Position numbers and translations under genes: made by a program
Notes under the pieces: generated by a model
What the model saw: only the letters and a program-made list of their open reading frames with translations
Database searches by the model: none
Told to the model about the DNA's origin: nothing
DNA from: Chryseobacterium antibioticum
GTDB taxonomy: Bacteria; Bacteroidota; Bacteroidia; Flavobacteriales; Weeksellaceae
Assembly: GCF_012927325.1 (NCBI RefSeq)
Contig: NZ_JABBGI010000005.1
Span: forward strand, 124,001 to 188,000
DNA length: 64,000 nucleotides
Direction: 5' to 3'
Shown: piece by piece, positions 17,574 to 26,460 of the stretch
Layout of the letters: each line of letters starts with the position of its first letter
How positions within the stretch are numbered: position 1 is the first letter of the stretch

Positions 17574-17869
17574 TTATTGCCAGCCTCCGCCAACCGCCCT
17601 TTACAGGGAAGTTATAGCATTTAGTCGTTGTGCTTTCAGGGAAGCCAGCTCCAGTTCTGCCTGAAGCTTATTGCTTTGCGCGATAATCACCTCCACATAC
17701 GTCGCGGAATTGTATTTAAATAAAATATCAGCTTCTTTACGGTTTCAGGGGATTTCACAGCCAAGCCTTCCGCAATTTTCTGCTGTTGGTTTTGATTGTT
17801 TTTCCTGCATCCAGCCAAGACGATCAGCGAGAGGAAAAGTATGGCATAATTGGTCTTATCGATTTCCAT
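17574..17869 (-). pseudogene. Remnant of an RND efflux operon: adaptor N-terminus joined to TolC-type C-terminus
   Basis: From the ATG at 17869 the minus strand codes a lipoprotein signal peptide ending in LAGC, typical of the periplasmic adaptor of RND pumps. After about 42 residues the similarity stops. In another frame, from about 17741 to 17574, the text ILFKYNSATYVEVIIAQSN, then LQAELELASLKAQRLNAI, then TSL-stop-RAVGGGWQ is the C-terminus of a CusC/TolC-type outer-membrane factor. The conserved Tyr of the SLYRxxGGGW tail has become TAA (17601-17603). The pump gene and most of both partners are missing, so a large internal deletion is the simplest explanation. Confidence 0.75.
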
Positions 17870-18013
17870 CACCACAAATTCTTTCACTCCGAGATCAAAC
17901 TCTACCTCCTGAAGAAGCTCTTCAAAAGTAAATACAGATACAAATTCTGAGGGGTTTGTGGTAGATTTTTTAGCTATGGGAAGTGAATTAGGGTATTTGG
18001 ATGAAAAAGACAA
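17870..18013 (-). other. Unrecognised open frame upstream of the efflux remnant
   Basis: The frame containing the adaptor remnant is open upstream to 18013, giving about 48 extra residues that I do not recognise. They are not a signal peptide. This may be chance or debris of the same deleted operon. Confidence 0.25.
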
Positions 18014-18027
18014 AACCCCGATGAGCT

Positions 18028-18058
18028 AAAAGGCAGAAGAGAAAACGATCTGCCTTTT
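18028..18058 (-). terminator. Terminator of the phosphoesterase gene
   Basis: Stem aaaaggcaga/tctgcctttt around an 11-base loop; on the minus strand the stem begins within the stop codon of the phosphoesterase gene and ends in TTTT. Confidence 0.65.
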
Positions 18059-18803
18059 ACACCTCAATAATCAATTCCTTCTCATAGCCGTTGTATTTTT
18101 CGTCGATATAACCGTGAGGATTGCAGATCATCTCGGTTTCCCCAATGGTATATCTGCATGGGGTATGGATATGTCCGTGAATCCAGTACAGCGGTTGATG
18201 CTCTGTAATAACTTCTTCCATATCGGAAGCGTAAGCAGCAGTCAGGGGATCTTCTTTATACTGCTGCGGAACAGACTGGATACTTGGCGCATGATGGGTA
18301 ACGACAATATTCCTTAAGCCTTTAGAGTTTTCCAGACTTTCTTTTAACCAGAGCCTTGAAAACTGATGAATTTTAAAGGTATCAATGGTCCGCATTTTTG
18401 AATAGGAAGGATCTCGTCTGATCATTTTATAATCATTCATTTTAGGCTGACAGATCATTCCGTAATGTAAAGGGTTTCCGAAAATAGAAAAATCCGTCCA
18501 AAGCGTTGCGCCGTGAAAACGAATCCCGTTAATATCTACGGCTTCATTTTCGAGAACAAAGACATTTGAGCCTTCTGCTGCCTGCTTTATCTTGTTTAAA
18601 GTTTTGGGATAGGAACCTTTATAATATTCATGGTTTCCCAGAACATACACGACAGGTTTGTCCTTAATTTTTGAATTGATCCATTCAATTCCTTTTGTTC
18701 CCAGATTAATGTCTCCGGCCAATACAACAACATCTGCATGATCAAAAAATAAATTAGTCGATCCGAATTCCTGATGAAGATCGCTGATGATCTGTATTTT
18801 CAT
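18057..18803 (-). CDS. Calcineurin-like metallophosphoesterase
   Basis: The 248-residue protein has all five metal-binding motifs in order: SDLH (near residue 8), GDINLG, GNHEYYKG, VTHHAPS and GHIHTP. It would hydrolyse phosphate esters with two metal ions in the cytoplasm; the substrate is unknown. The frame extends to 18851, but I chose the ATG at 18803 because it directly precedes the conserved first strand IQIISDLH. Confidence 0.85.
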   Translation of the reverse strand: MKIQIISDLHQEFGSTNLFFDHADVVVLAGDINLGTKGIEWINSKIKDKPVVYVLGNHEYYKGSYPKTLNKIKQAAEGSNVFVLENEAVDINGIRFHGATLWTDFSIFGNPLHYGMICQPKMNDYKMIRRDPSYSKMRTIDTFKIHQFSRLWLKESLENSKGLRNIVVTHHAPSIQSVPQQYKEDPLTAAYASDMEEVITEHQPLYWIHGHIHTPCRYTIGETEMICNPHGYIDEKYNGYEKELIIEV

Positions 18804-18875
18804 ACTGCTAAAATAAAAAGAACCGACAAAATAATACCGATCCTCTTCCATATAGTTTGTATAATTTTAATCCGT

Positions 18876-20264
18876 TTATGAAATAGCTATTTCCGATTGT
18901 CTGATTTTTAAGCTTTTAACAATAAAATACAGCAGCATTCCAAGGGCCAGCAAAGCGTATCCAACCAGGATGATCAGACTTAAATCTCCAACCGCGTATT
19001 GAGAAGGAAAGATCTGGCTCATCAAAGTCATGAACGACAACCCAATTCCTGCTCCCAGGAAATAGCTGGTAGAGCTTAAACTGGAAGCTACTCCGTAATG
19101 AGAAGGTTCTACATCCTGAATTCCCATCACTGAAAGTGCCGTAAAACAAAACGTCATTCCTATTCCTGAAATACACGCCGCTCCCAACAGTACTACTGCC
19201 AATGGATGTCCTGTGTAAACTGAAATCAGTAGAGATAAAGCACCTGCCAGCATAAAACTCCATCCGAAAACGCCCATCTGGGAAGAACTTAATCTTTTAG
19301 AAATATGGGGCAGCACAAATTTTGAAGCCAATGCAGACATGATACTGAACGGCACCAGCATAAGTCCCGCAGATGCAGCGCTGTGTCCCATGTCTTTCTG
19401 AAGCATTAATGAAATAAGGAATAAAAATCCTATAAAAAATGCCCCTAATGTAAAAAACACGACATTAGAAACCACCAATGATCGGTGTTTAAGCAAATCC
19501 AAATCGATCAAAGGTTGGGATACAGATTTTAACCTGATCAATACAGTCACCAAAAGCAAAACGGAAAGTACCAGGGAACCTATAATCATGAAAGGATTTT
19601 CTTTGATATGAACCAGTTCGTGGGTTCCATACGTAAGGCTTAAAAGTCCCAAAACAAGCAGCATTCCAGATACAAGATCCGTTTTCTGACCGGTCTCTCT
19701 TTTTTCGTCTGCAGGCAGATATTGATAGGCAAAAATTAAAGTAATTAACAAAATAGGAACATTGATAAGGAAAACCCAGTGCCAGCTTAGGTAAGTACTG
19801 ATAATTCCTCCTACCGACAAACCACTTCCGGAGCCTATCGCGGCAAATGAACTGAAAATTCCAATAGCGTAGTTACGCTCCTGCTCCTCTCTGAAGGTAT
19901 TGGTCACAATAGATAATGCAGAAGGCATAATGAATGCCGCTCCCAATCCCTGAAGGGCACGAAATATGGCTAAAACTTCAAAGCTTGGCGAAAGTCCTGC
20001 TCCTAGAGAAGTCAGCATAAAAATCAAAGCTCCGATAAGGAATATCTTCTTACGCCCGATCTGATCGGAAAGTTTCCCACCAATGATCAGAAAGCCTCCG
20101 AAAAACAGGACATAAAGGGTTTGCAACCACTGTACAGTCTCTGCTCCGATATGAAACTGTTCCTGAATAGAAGGAATAGTTAAATTAATAATGGCAATAT
20201 CCAAAGCCTCTACAAAAGTTCCTACCGATGCTAATATTAATATTAAATTTTTCCTTGTACTCAT
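18876..20264 (-). CDS. MFS drug-efflux type transporter (DHA2, EmrB/QacA-like)
   Basis: The 462-residue protein has about 14 hydrophobic segments. It shows an acidic residue in the first helix (VEALDIAIINLTIPSI), the A motif GKLSDQIGRKK at about residues 63-73 and a Gly-rich motif C region (GSGSGLSVGG). Such proteins export hydrophobic compounds using the proton gradient. It is divergent from an Lrp-type regulator gene with 142 bases between them, which suggests that the regulator controls it. Confidence 0.88.
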   Translation of the reverse strand: MSTRKNLILILASVGTFVEALDIAIINLTIPSIQEQFHIGAETVQWLQTLYVLFFGGFLIIGGKLSDQIGRKKIFLIGALIFMLTSLGAGLSPSFEVLAIFRALQGLGAAFIMPSALSIVTNTFREEQERNYAIGIFSSFAAIGSGSGLSVGGIISTYLSWHWVFLINVPILLITLIFAYQYLPADEKRETGQKTDLVSGMLLVLGLLSLTYGTHELVHIKENPFMIIGSLVLSVLLLVTVLIRLKSVSQPLIDLDLLKHRSLVVSNVVFFTLGAFFIGFLFLISLMLQKDMGHSAASAGLMLVPFSIMSALASKFVLPHISKRLSSSQMGVFGWSFMLAGALSLLISVYTGHPLAVVLLGAACISGIGMTFCFTALSVMGIQDVEPSHYGVASSLSSTSYFLGAGIGLSFMTLMSQIFPSQYAVGDLSLIILVGYALLALGMLLYFIVKSLKIRQSEIAIS

Positions 20265-20406
20265 AGATTCAAATTTCCTGCAAAATTAATTTTAAAAGAA
20301 CATATTTGAAAATTATATGGTAAATTTGGAACAAATAAACTATTTAAGTTATTAAAAAAGAACAAAACCACTATCACACCCCTTAACAAGTCTAAAAACA
20401 GAACAA

Positions 20407-20877
20407 ATGACTGCAGAACAATATACTCCTGACGAAAAAGACCTTTCTATCCTCCGTTTACTACAGAAGGATGCCAAAATGAGTGTGCGTGATATTTCCG
20501 CCAGGATCAATTTAAGCCCCACTCCTACTCATGAACGGATCAAACGGATGGAGAAACTGGGAATTATCAAAGAATACACCGCCGTAATAGACCGTAAAAA
20601 GGTAAATAAGGGTATGATGGTCATCTGTATGATTGCCCTGAATGTCCACAACAAAAAAACAGCTGGAAAATTTATTGAAGAGGTTGGAAAACTGAAAGAA
20701 GTGGTAGAGTTTTACAACATCAGTGGTGACTTTGATTTTATGCTGAAGATCCTTGCTCCGAATATGGATGATTTCCACGAATTTTTTGTCAATAAGCTTT
20801 CTGAAATTGAAGGGATCGGGCAGACGAAAAGTATTTTTGTGATGAACAGTATTAAGGAAAGTGCGCAGATTTTGTGA
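20407..20877 (+). CDS. Lrp/AsnC family transcriptional regulator
   Basis: The 156-residue protein has an N-terminal winged HTH (LSILRLLQKDAKMSVRDISARINLSPTPTHERIKRMEKLGII, described here by its key stretch SVRDISARINLS at about 26-37) and a C-terminal RAM/AsnC effector domain (about 72-150). It should bind DNA as a dimer or octamer and respond to an amino acid. It is divergent from an MFS pump; a TAAATTTG promoter-like box lies at 20321-20328. Confidence 0.9.
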   Translation: MTAEQYTPDEKDLSILRLLQKDAKMSVRDISARINLSPTPTHERIKRMEKLGIIKEYTAVIDRKKVNKGMMVICMIALNVHNKKTAGKFIEEVGKLKEVVEFYNISGDFDFMLKILAPNMDDFHEFFVNKLSEIEGIGQTKSIFVMNSIKESAQIL

Positions 20878-20954
20878 GAGTTTGAAGAGGAAAGCGAGAA
20901 GATGGGAGATGGAAGTTACTTTCAGCCTATAAATGGATTTCTGGTCTTTTTAAG

Positions 20955-20991
20955 ATCCTTGTCAAGGTTTTGAACCTTGACAAGGATTTTT
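20955..20991 (+). terminator. Terminator of the Lrp-family gene
   Basis: A perfect 15-bp stem (atccttgtcaaggtt with its complement at 20973-20987), 3-base loop and following TTTT, about 80 bases after the stop. Confidence 0.75.
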
Positions 20992-21177
20992 ACCGAATTC
21001 AGATTAACTTGATGAAACTTTAAATTCAATGAAAACGGGAGTAATTGTTCTTTCTTCTTTCAGTAACTCCCACCCTCCCGCTCCCCGCTTCCTTTCTTTT
21101 AAGAATCTTTTAATATTTCAAATTCTTTGTTCTATTCAGTAATTGCTAAATTGAAGTCACATTTAAAATCACAGAAT

Positions 21178-21945
21178 ATGCCGTGGAATCCTGACGTTTA
21201 CAATCAATTTAAAAACATCCGTTTTAAGCCGTTTTATGATCTCGCTGAGCTGATTACTGATGAAAAAGCAATGAAAGCAGTAGATCTTGGCTGCGGAACA
21301 GGCGAACAGACAGCCATTCTTACTAAAAAATTTCAAGATGCTGTTTTTACAGGGATTGATTCTTCTCCAGAAATGCTTGAAAAATCCAGAGCGCTGGAAA
21401 ATGAGCGTCTCCATTTTAAAATTGCTACAACAGAGGCGATGCTGGATGCTGATGAAAAATGGGATCTCATCTTCAGTAATGCCGCCCTTCAATGGTCTGA
21501 TGATCATCAAAACCTTTTTCCTAAACTTATTGCCAAGCTGAATACCAACGGACAATTCGCTGTACAAATGCCTTATCAACCGGGCAATACCCTGAATAAG
21601 ATTCTTTTTGAACTGGCGGATAAAGAGCCTTTCCGAACCCAGCTCAATGGTTGGAACCGCCCTTCTGCCGTATTGACGATCGATGAATATGCACAGATTT
21701 TATTTGACAGTGGCCTTGAAGATCTGAATTTATCACAAAAGGTCTATCCTATTATTGCAGAGGACCATGAAACTTTATTCAACTTTATCTCAGGATCAGC
21801 TTTGATTCCTTATCTGGAAAAACTTAACGAAGAGCAACAGAAAGTGTTCACGGCAGAATTTAAACTGCGTATTGCAGAGGACTTTTCAAAACTTCCTGCT
21901 ATTTATGCTTTTAAAAGAATCTTACTTTACGGAAGAAAAAAATAA
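21178..21945 (+). CDS. Class I SAM-dependent methyltransferase, trans-aconitate methyltransferase-like
   Basis: The 255-residue protein has the SAM-binding motif VDLGCGTGEQT (about residues 34-44), acidic motif FTGIDSSPEML and motif FSNAALQW. The start MPWNPDVYNQFKNIRFKPF and the FSNAALQW motif match the Tam group that methylates trans-aconitate. I chose the ATG at 21178; the frame begins at 21127, but the extra 17 residues precede the conserved start. The exact substrate is not proven. Confidence 0.82.
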   Translation: MPWNPDVYNQFKNIRFKPFYDLAELITDEKAMKAVDLGCGTGEQTAILTKKFQDAVFTGIDSSPEMLEKSRALENERLHFKIATTEAMLDADEKWDLIFSNAALQWSDDHQNLFPKLIAKLNTNGQFAVQMPYQPGNTLNKILFELADKEPFRTQLNGWNRPSAVLTIDEYAQILFDSGLEDLNLSQKVYPIIAEDHETLFNFISGSALIPYLEKLNEEQQKVFTAEFKLRIAEDFSKLPAIYAFKRILLYGRKK

Positions 21946-21986
21946 AAACGTCCTGCTTTCATATTTGTGATAAGCAGGACGTTTTT
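21944..21986. terminator. Bidirectional terminator
   Basis: A perfect 15-bp stem aaaaacgtcctgctt/aagcaggacgttttt (21972-21986) begins at the methyltransferase stop codon and lies between two convergent genes, with T-rich ends on both strands. Confidence 0.8.
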
Positions 21987-22004
21987 GAACTGTTTTACCA
22001 GTTA

Positions 22005-22520
22005 TTATTTCCAGTAATTCCAAACCATGCCGTCAAAAACAGCGAACGTTTTACTGGCCGTATCATAACAGATCATTCCGGGATACGGATTTTTTACATT
22101 GAGGTGCGGTGAAGATATTTTAGGAAGAATCATAGCCTTATCCGGCGATTCCAAAACGAGTATACCATCGGCACTTCCTGCAGGAGTACCAATCACGACT
22201 CCATTACCGGTTTCATCGGAACTGTTAGCTACCACTGTCGAACCATTCCCCGTATCGCTAAGTGATCTCCAGGTATTATTTTCGTAGACTTTTACTTGAT
22301 CATCTGAGGCATCAAAAATAAAGGTTCCGTTGGCAGGAGTTCCTGTGGGAAGTCCCTGAGTGGCGGGAAGAATAAGACCTTTTGTATTAGAAGGTGTACT
22401 ATTAAAATCCAGCACTGTGCTTCTGCCATCAACCGTTTCTTTTTCTATAGCCACCTGAGCATAAAAAGTATTAAAAACGACCAATGTCAGAGCTATACTT
22501 ATGTTTTTTATATGTTTCAT
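22005..22520 (-). CDS. Secreted protein of unknown function (171 aa)
   Basis: The protein has a signal peptide (about 1-21, ending FYAQ). The mature part is low in charge and ends with a module reading NPYPGMICYDTASKTFAVFDGMVWNYWK (described by the key pattern PGMxxYD...FAVFDGxxW). The same end module appears in the next gene upstream, so the two belong to a family of surface proteins with a shared tail. It has no T9SS sorting domain. It follows the upstream gene by 17 bases. Confidence 0.7.
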   Translation of the reverse strand: MKHIKNISIALTLVVFNTFYAQVAIEKETVDGRSTVLDFNSTPSNTKGLILPATQGLPTGTPANGTFIFDASDDQVKVYENNTWRSLSDTGNGSTVVANSSDETGNGVVIGTPAGSADGILVLESPDKAMILPKISSPHLNVKNPYPGMICYDTASKTFAVFDGMVWNYWK

Positions 22521-22537
22521 TTTATGTACAAATTAAG

Positions 22538-23590
22538 TTAATCATTACAGCTTCTTTCGATGCACTTCCATTGGGTTCCGTTGTACAGTTTTACACAACG
22601 GTCCTGAATGTCATACACAATCATTCCTTCTTTGGGCTCTGTCACGGCATCTCCAAGCTGCGGAGTCTGACTTACATGTGGCACTCTTGTAATCACGAAA
22701 CCTTTTGTTTTTGACTCCAATGCAAGGAACCCGTTCGGAATATTTTCAGGCCAGCTAGTGGTTTTCTGCTGTATAGTGATTCCCATTTTGGTATAACCAT
22801 CGGGTGTTCCTGAAATTCCAGGTTTCGTACAATAATCATCCAATTCAAGAACGACCTCATCGGCGAAACCGCAGGCAAATTTATCGCCAGGAAGCCCGAC
22901 AGGCCATAAAGCAGGACACATAGCCTGAGTAGCGTTAGGTCCACAGAAACTGGCATTTCCGGGAGCCAATCCTGTTACGGTATCCATGGCAATGGCAATA
23001 ATCTGGCTGTCATTGCTGAGTATAGAAGTTCCCCCTCCGCTCACCTGTGCCTTGGCAATACAATACGCCTTTCCCAAAGGAGCTCCGACATAGTTTATAA
23101 AAGGATAAGTGATAGACTGCTGACTGAAAGTTCCGCATATTTCCACCACACTGTAGGTTCCCATATCAATGGTTGACATTGCCCCGGGAAATGTTCCCAT
23201 AAATGAAGGATCTCCCTGAGAGACTGATCCTGTAAGGGAAAGGTATGCTTTGGTTCCCAGCTTCACTTTTGAGTTCTTCTGACTTCCGAAAACACCAATG
23301 ATTATGGAACCTTCTGATTTTACACTCCCTGTATCTCCGATCTCCAGATTACCATTCACGGTAATGCCTTTTACAATAAGTGACCCACCGGGCTGAATGA
23401 TCAGAAAAGCATCCTGCGGAATGGTAATATCATTAACCAAAGTAAGGTTTCCGGTAAGACAATACGTTTCTCCAGGATTCATGGCCTGGCCCGTGTAAGC
23501 TATGCATTGCGCATTCGCAATACCATAAAAAAAAGCCATTAACAAGAAAATCAATTTCTTATTAATGACACCAAAATTTAGATTATTCAT
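22538..23590 (-). CDS. Secreted repetitive beta-rich protein (350 aa)
   Basis: After a long signal peptide (about 1-27) the protein shows many beta-strand segments (ITVNGNLEIGDTGSVKSEGSIIIGVFG near residues 76-102) that resemble a right-handed beta-helix. It ends with the same module as its neighbour, here EGMIVYDIQDRCVKLYNGTQWKCIE, with added Cys. I do not recognise a function; surface attachment is a guess. It is first in a two-gene operon. Confidence 0.68.
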   Translation of the reverse strand: MNNLNFGVINKKLIFLLMAFFYGIANAQCIAYTGQAMNPGETYCLTGNLTLVNDITIPQDAFLIIQPGGSLIVKGITVNGNLEIGDTGSVKSEGSIIIGVFGSQKNSKVKLGTKAYLSLTGSVSQGDPSFMGTFPGAMSTIDMGTYSVVEICGTFSQQSITYPFINYVGAPLGKAYCIAKAQVSGGGTSILSNDSQIIAIAMDTVTGLAPGNASFCGPNATQAMCPALWPVGLPGDKFACGFADEVVLELDDYCTKPGISGTPDGYTKMGITIQQKTTSWPENIPNGFLALESKTKGFVITRVPHVSQTPQLGDAVTEPKEGMIVYDIQDRCVKLYNGTQWKCIERSCND

Positions 23591-23920
23591 ATGACTTTAT
23601 AATAAATTAATGTTTTTTACATAATTTAATGTATTAAAAATTAAATTTTACGTTAGCTCTCCAGTGAACAATTTATGTACCAAAATTTTATTCCTAGGTC
23701 TTATTGAACCGAACTTATTTGAAGTAAATACACTTAATTAACAGCATAACAGGAATTTAAACAATTGTTTAATTTTTTTAATTTTTTTTTTTTGAAAGCA
23801 AGGTCAGTCACTTTTAAATTCAGCCAAAATTTCTATTGAGTAAGATTCATGAAAAAAGATGCACCATCATGATGCATCTTTTTAATCTGTAAAGATTTGT
23901 TCTTCGAGATGACACCATCA
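23591..23920. other. AT-rich spacer with a T-run
   Basis: There is no gene. It contains a run of about 12 T near 23781-23793 and the terminator at 23853-23883. Confidence 0.45.
23853..23883 (-). terminator. Terminator of the GTPase operon
   Basis: Stem aaaaagatgca/tgcatcttttt with a 9-base loop and T-run on the minus strand, 38 bases after the last gene of the operon. Confidence 0.75.
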
Positions 23921-25522
23921 TCAATGAACCGGAAGAGATTGTATGTAATTGGGAATTCTCCTTAAAGTATCTGTCAGGAGAGTATCCTGTCCATCAATTT
24001 CAAAACTTTGCTGATTCAATGTGTAAAGATGAGCTTTATACTCTTTTTTCTGATGCTTGTAAAAGTCTTTGACCGTTGAAGGATTCTCTTTGTAAATAAC
24101 GCTGATCAAGCTATCTATCTTCATTCCGAATGGTGCTTTTTTTGACACCAGCCGCCAGTCGTTTTCATTTAATTCCCCATTGGGAAAGGGATTCAGATTG
24201 GTGGCCGGTATAGCTATGGAAGTCTCTGCTGGGATATGATCTGTAGCTATGGTATCTGCATGGTTATTTTCAACAGCAACAACGGTTTCTTCACCAGAAA
24301 ACCCAGGTATTTTTCCTTTATCCAGAAAAACTAAACAAGAGGCAGCTCCTGCTGTTATTAGCAAAATTAGAATCCAGAAGGCAATTTTATACCCGTTCAA
24401 ACGGGTTTTCTTATTGTTGTAGCTGCTGTTTCCCATACTAAAGTCTTCCAGGCTGTTTTTCAGCTTAGGCTTTGAACTCTCCTGCTGGGACGGATAGGAA
24501 GATCCCATTGAACTCACCATCCCGATATCTCTACTGAGCCTGATCTTATCGGTAAATATTTTCCGGCTTTCCAGATGTTGCTTTCTGACGGTTTCTACTT
24601 TTTTATCTAATCTTAAAGTACTGATCAGATCATCAATTTTTAAAGCATACTGATGAAACTCGTTGTTGATGACCGTGATTCCAGCTTTAGAGTCGCTGAT
24701 CTTCTTTTCATTTTCTTGGTGTCGTCTTTCATTTTGGGCAATCTGTCTCTCTACCTCATCAATAAGAGTCTTCTTGTCTCCCTGTAAATTTTCCTTTTCT
24801 TTCTCCAGATCTTGGATGCAGCTATTCACCAGTCTTGACTTCTCTTCATCAGATTTTTGAATTTCCCGCTCAAATCCATCGACATCAACAATTTTAAAAA
24901 TCCCTTTCTGCTGAACAAATTCAGCGACCTCACGGCTTTCTGTGAAGTAGATCATATCATAGGTACCGAGAAGGGCAATGGCTGTACTGAACAAAGATGG
25001 CCATTTCGAAGAACCCGGCTCGGTATATACCATCAGATAATTATTACCAGACTGAGCCATTCCCGGACTTTCCACATCCCGTGCATTGAAACCTATTTTA
25101 TCATAATCTTTCGGTTTATCAATGGAAAATTTATCCGAATGATTGATGGTAATAGTCCCATCCACTACATTATGCTTTTCCAGATGCTGATGAAATTCAT
25201 CCAGAACATTTATAATCAGAGTTTCGGGAGCTATTTTATCCAAAAAAATAAGGCTCGACCCAATAAATGTACCGCCGCGCTGCGAGTTCTGTTCTTTTGC
25301 AAACGTATATACCGTATATGAAATTAAATGGGAGCTGCCTGCCGGTTCTATACGTATTCCATAGATTTTGCTGCCGGGAAAAAGCTTCACCGCATCTGTT
25401 TTTAAATCAAATGTTTTGATGTTTTTGGCGACCTCTGCATTTCCGCCCAGAAAGTAAGACTGCCGGAAACCGTTCGGATTTCCAAAGGTGCCGAATGCCG
25501 AAAAAAAATAAGTACTGCTCAT
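23921..25522 (-). CDS. Large adaptor-like membrane protein with coiled coil, GTPase-associated
   Basis: The 533-residue protein begins with a globular domain (about 1-210; SSTYFFSAFGTFGNPNGFRQ, YFLGG, then many strands). A Lys/Glu-rich coiled coil follows (about 215-310), then a linker, one membrane helix (about 385-405, IAFWILILLITAGAASCLVF) and a C-terminal extracytoplasmic part. The N-terminal part may correspond to the GAP1-N type domains reported next to GTPases in predicted conflict systems, but I could not compare it. The gene overlaps the GTPase stop codon (ATGA), so both are made together. Confidence 0.6.
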   Translation of the reverse strand: MSSTYFFSAFGTFGNPNGFRQSYFLGGNAEVAKNIKTFDLKTDAVKLFPGSKIYGIRIEPAGSSHLISYTVYTFAKEQNSQRGGTFIGSSLIFLDKIAPETLIINVLDEFHQHLEKHNVVDGTITINHSDKFSIDKPKDYDKIGFNARDVESPGMAQSGNNYLMVYTEPGSSKWPSLFSTAIALLGTYDMIYFTESREVAEFVQQKGIFKIVDVDGFEREIQKSDEEKSRLVNSCIQDLEKEKENLQGDKKTLIDEVERQIAQNERRHQENEKKISDSKAGITVINNEFHQYALKIDDLISTLRLDKKVETVRKQHLESRKIFTDKIRLSRDIGMVSSMGSSYPSQQESSKPKLKNSLEDFSMGNSSYNNKKTRLNGYKIAFWILILLITAGAASCLVFLDKGKIPGFSGEETVVAVENNHADTIATDHIPAETSIAIPATNLNPFPNGELNENDWRLVSKKAPFGMKIDSLISVIYKENPSTVKDFYKHQKKEYKAHLYTLNQQSFEIDGQDTLLTDTLRRIPNYIQSLPVH

Positions 25523-26457
25523 CAGTTGCTAAAACTAAATTTTAAACGTTCCCAAAATGTTCCTTCATAATCCAGACCGTATCCGGTAATGCTTCTGTAC
25601 AACCACTTGGACAACACTTCTGCCGTAGACAGATTAAGCAGGTTTACCCTTTCCTGTCCTACGGAATTTTGCACACTCCCAATGGTGTAATACGATTTAC
25701 TGAGCCCATAGGTATTGATTCTCTGGGCGGTCATTGGTAAACGGTCGGAAATGAAACCTTCCAATTCTTCCGCACTTTCAACATCCATTCTTCCGGATTT
25801 ATCCCATTTGGAAATAACAAGTACCGCGTTGACTGATTTCAAATTCTTCCCTTTCCTTTCCAGTTCATCCAGAAATTCATTGATGAGACTGTCTTCTCTA
25901 TGCGCAGAATCATAGCTTGTGACGATAATGAAGGTAAGCGGCACATTGGCATTCAGAAATGATTCTATACTGCTGTGATAGCTTCCTCCTCTTCTGATCT
26001 CATTATGATTTTCTCCCGAGGTTTCTAAAAATGTAAGATCAATCGGAACTACTTTTTTGGATTTATTATTGGGCTCAAAAACAAGATCAAGACGGGTAAC
26101 TTTGTCCCTTGAAGTTCTGTTGGGAAGAATCCCCTGACGTATGTTTTCAAAAAAGTCGGACAAAAGAACATTGGCTTCTTTACTATTGGGGGTCCCAAGT
26201 TTAGGTCTTAATACTCCCGCGTGAGATTTCAGATAATACAACATGGAGGAAAGGATGACCGATTTTCCTGAATCTGCTGTTCCGAAGAAGAATACAAAAT
26301 TGCTTTCTTTGTTTTTGATATCGTTGGAAATGGTTCTGGATATAGGAACAAAATCTTCCTGGATCTGCTGATCATTGTCAAATGAAAGAGGTTTCAGCAT
26401 TTCTTCAGCTTCCTGATCAAAAGACAGCGGTTTAAATTTTTCGTTAAAATTATCCAT
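25522..26457 (-). CDS. Divergent P-loop GTPase
   Basis: The 311-residue protein has Walker A GTADSGKS at residues 59-66, a G3-like motif ETSG in FLETSGEN (about 144-147; Glu replaces the usual Asp) and a G4 motif SKWD in LVISKWDK (about 218-221). This fits TRAFAC-type GTPases of the kind linked to predicted conflict systems. The N-terminus has two copies of KPLSFD. It is the middle gene of a coupled operon: 3 bases after the membrane protein gene and overlapping the adaptor gene by 1 base. Confidence 0.7.
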   Translation of the reverse strand: MDNFNEKFKPLSFDQEAEEMLKPLSFDNDQQIQEDFVPISRTISNDIKNKESNFVFFFGTADSGKSVILSSMLYYLKSHAGVLRPKLGTPNSKEANVLLSDFFENIRQGILPNRTSRDKVTRLDLVFEPNNKSKKVVPIDLTFLETSGENHNEIRRGGSYHSSIESFLNANVPLTFIIVTSYDSAHREDSLINEFLDELERKGKNLKSVNAVLVISKWDKSGRMDVESAEELEGFISDRLPMTAQRINTYGLSKSYYTIGSVQNSVGQERVNLLNLSTAEVLSKWLYRSITGYGLDYEGTFWERLKFSFSN

Positions 26458-26460
26458 GAC

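Noticed and set aside
23781-23793. Poly-T run as a phase-variation switch
   Set aside because: It lies in a spacer, away from any likely promoter or reading frame, so it is probably neutral.
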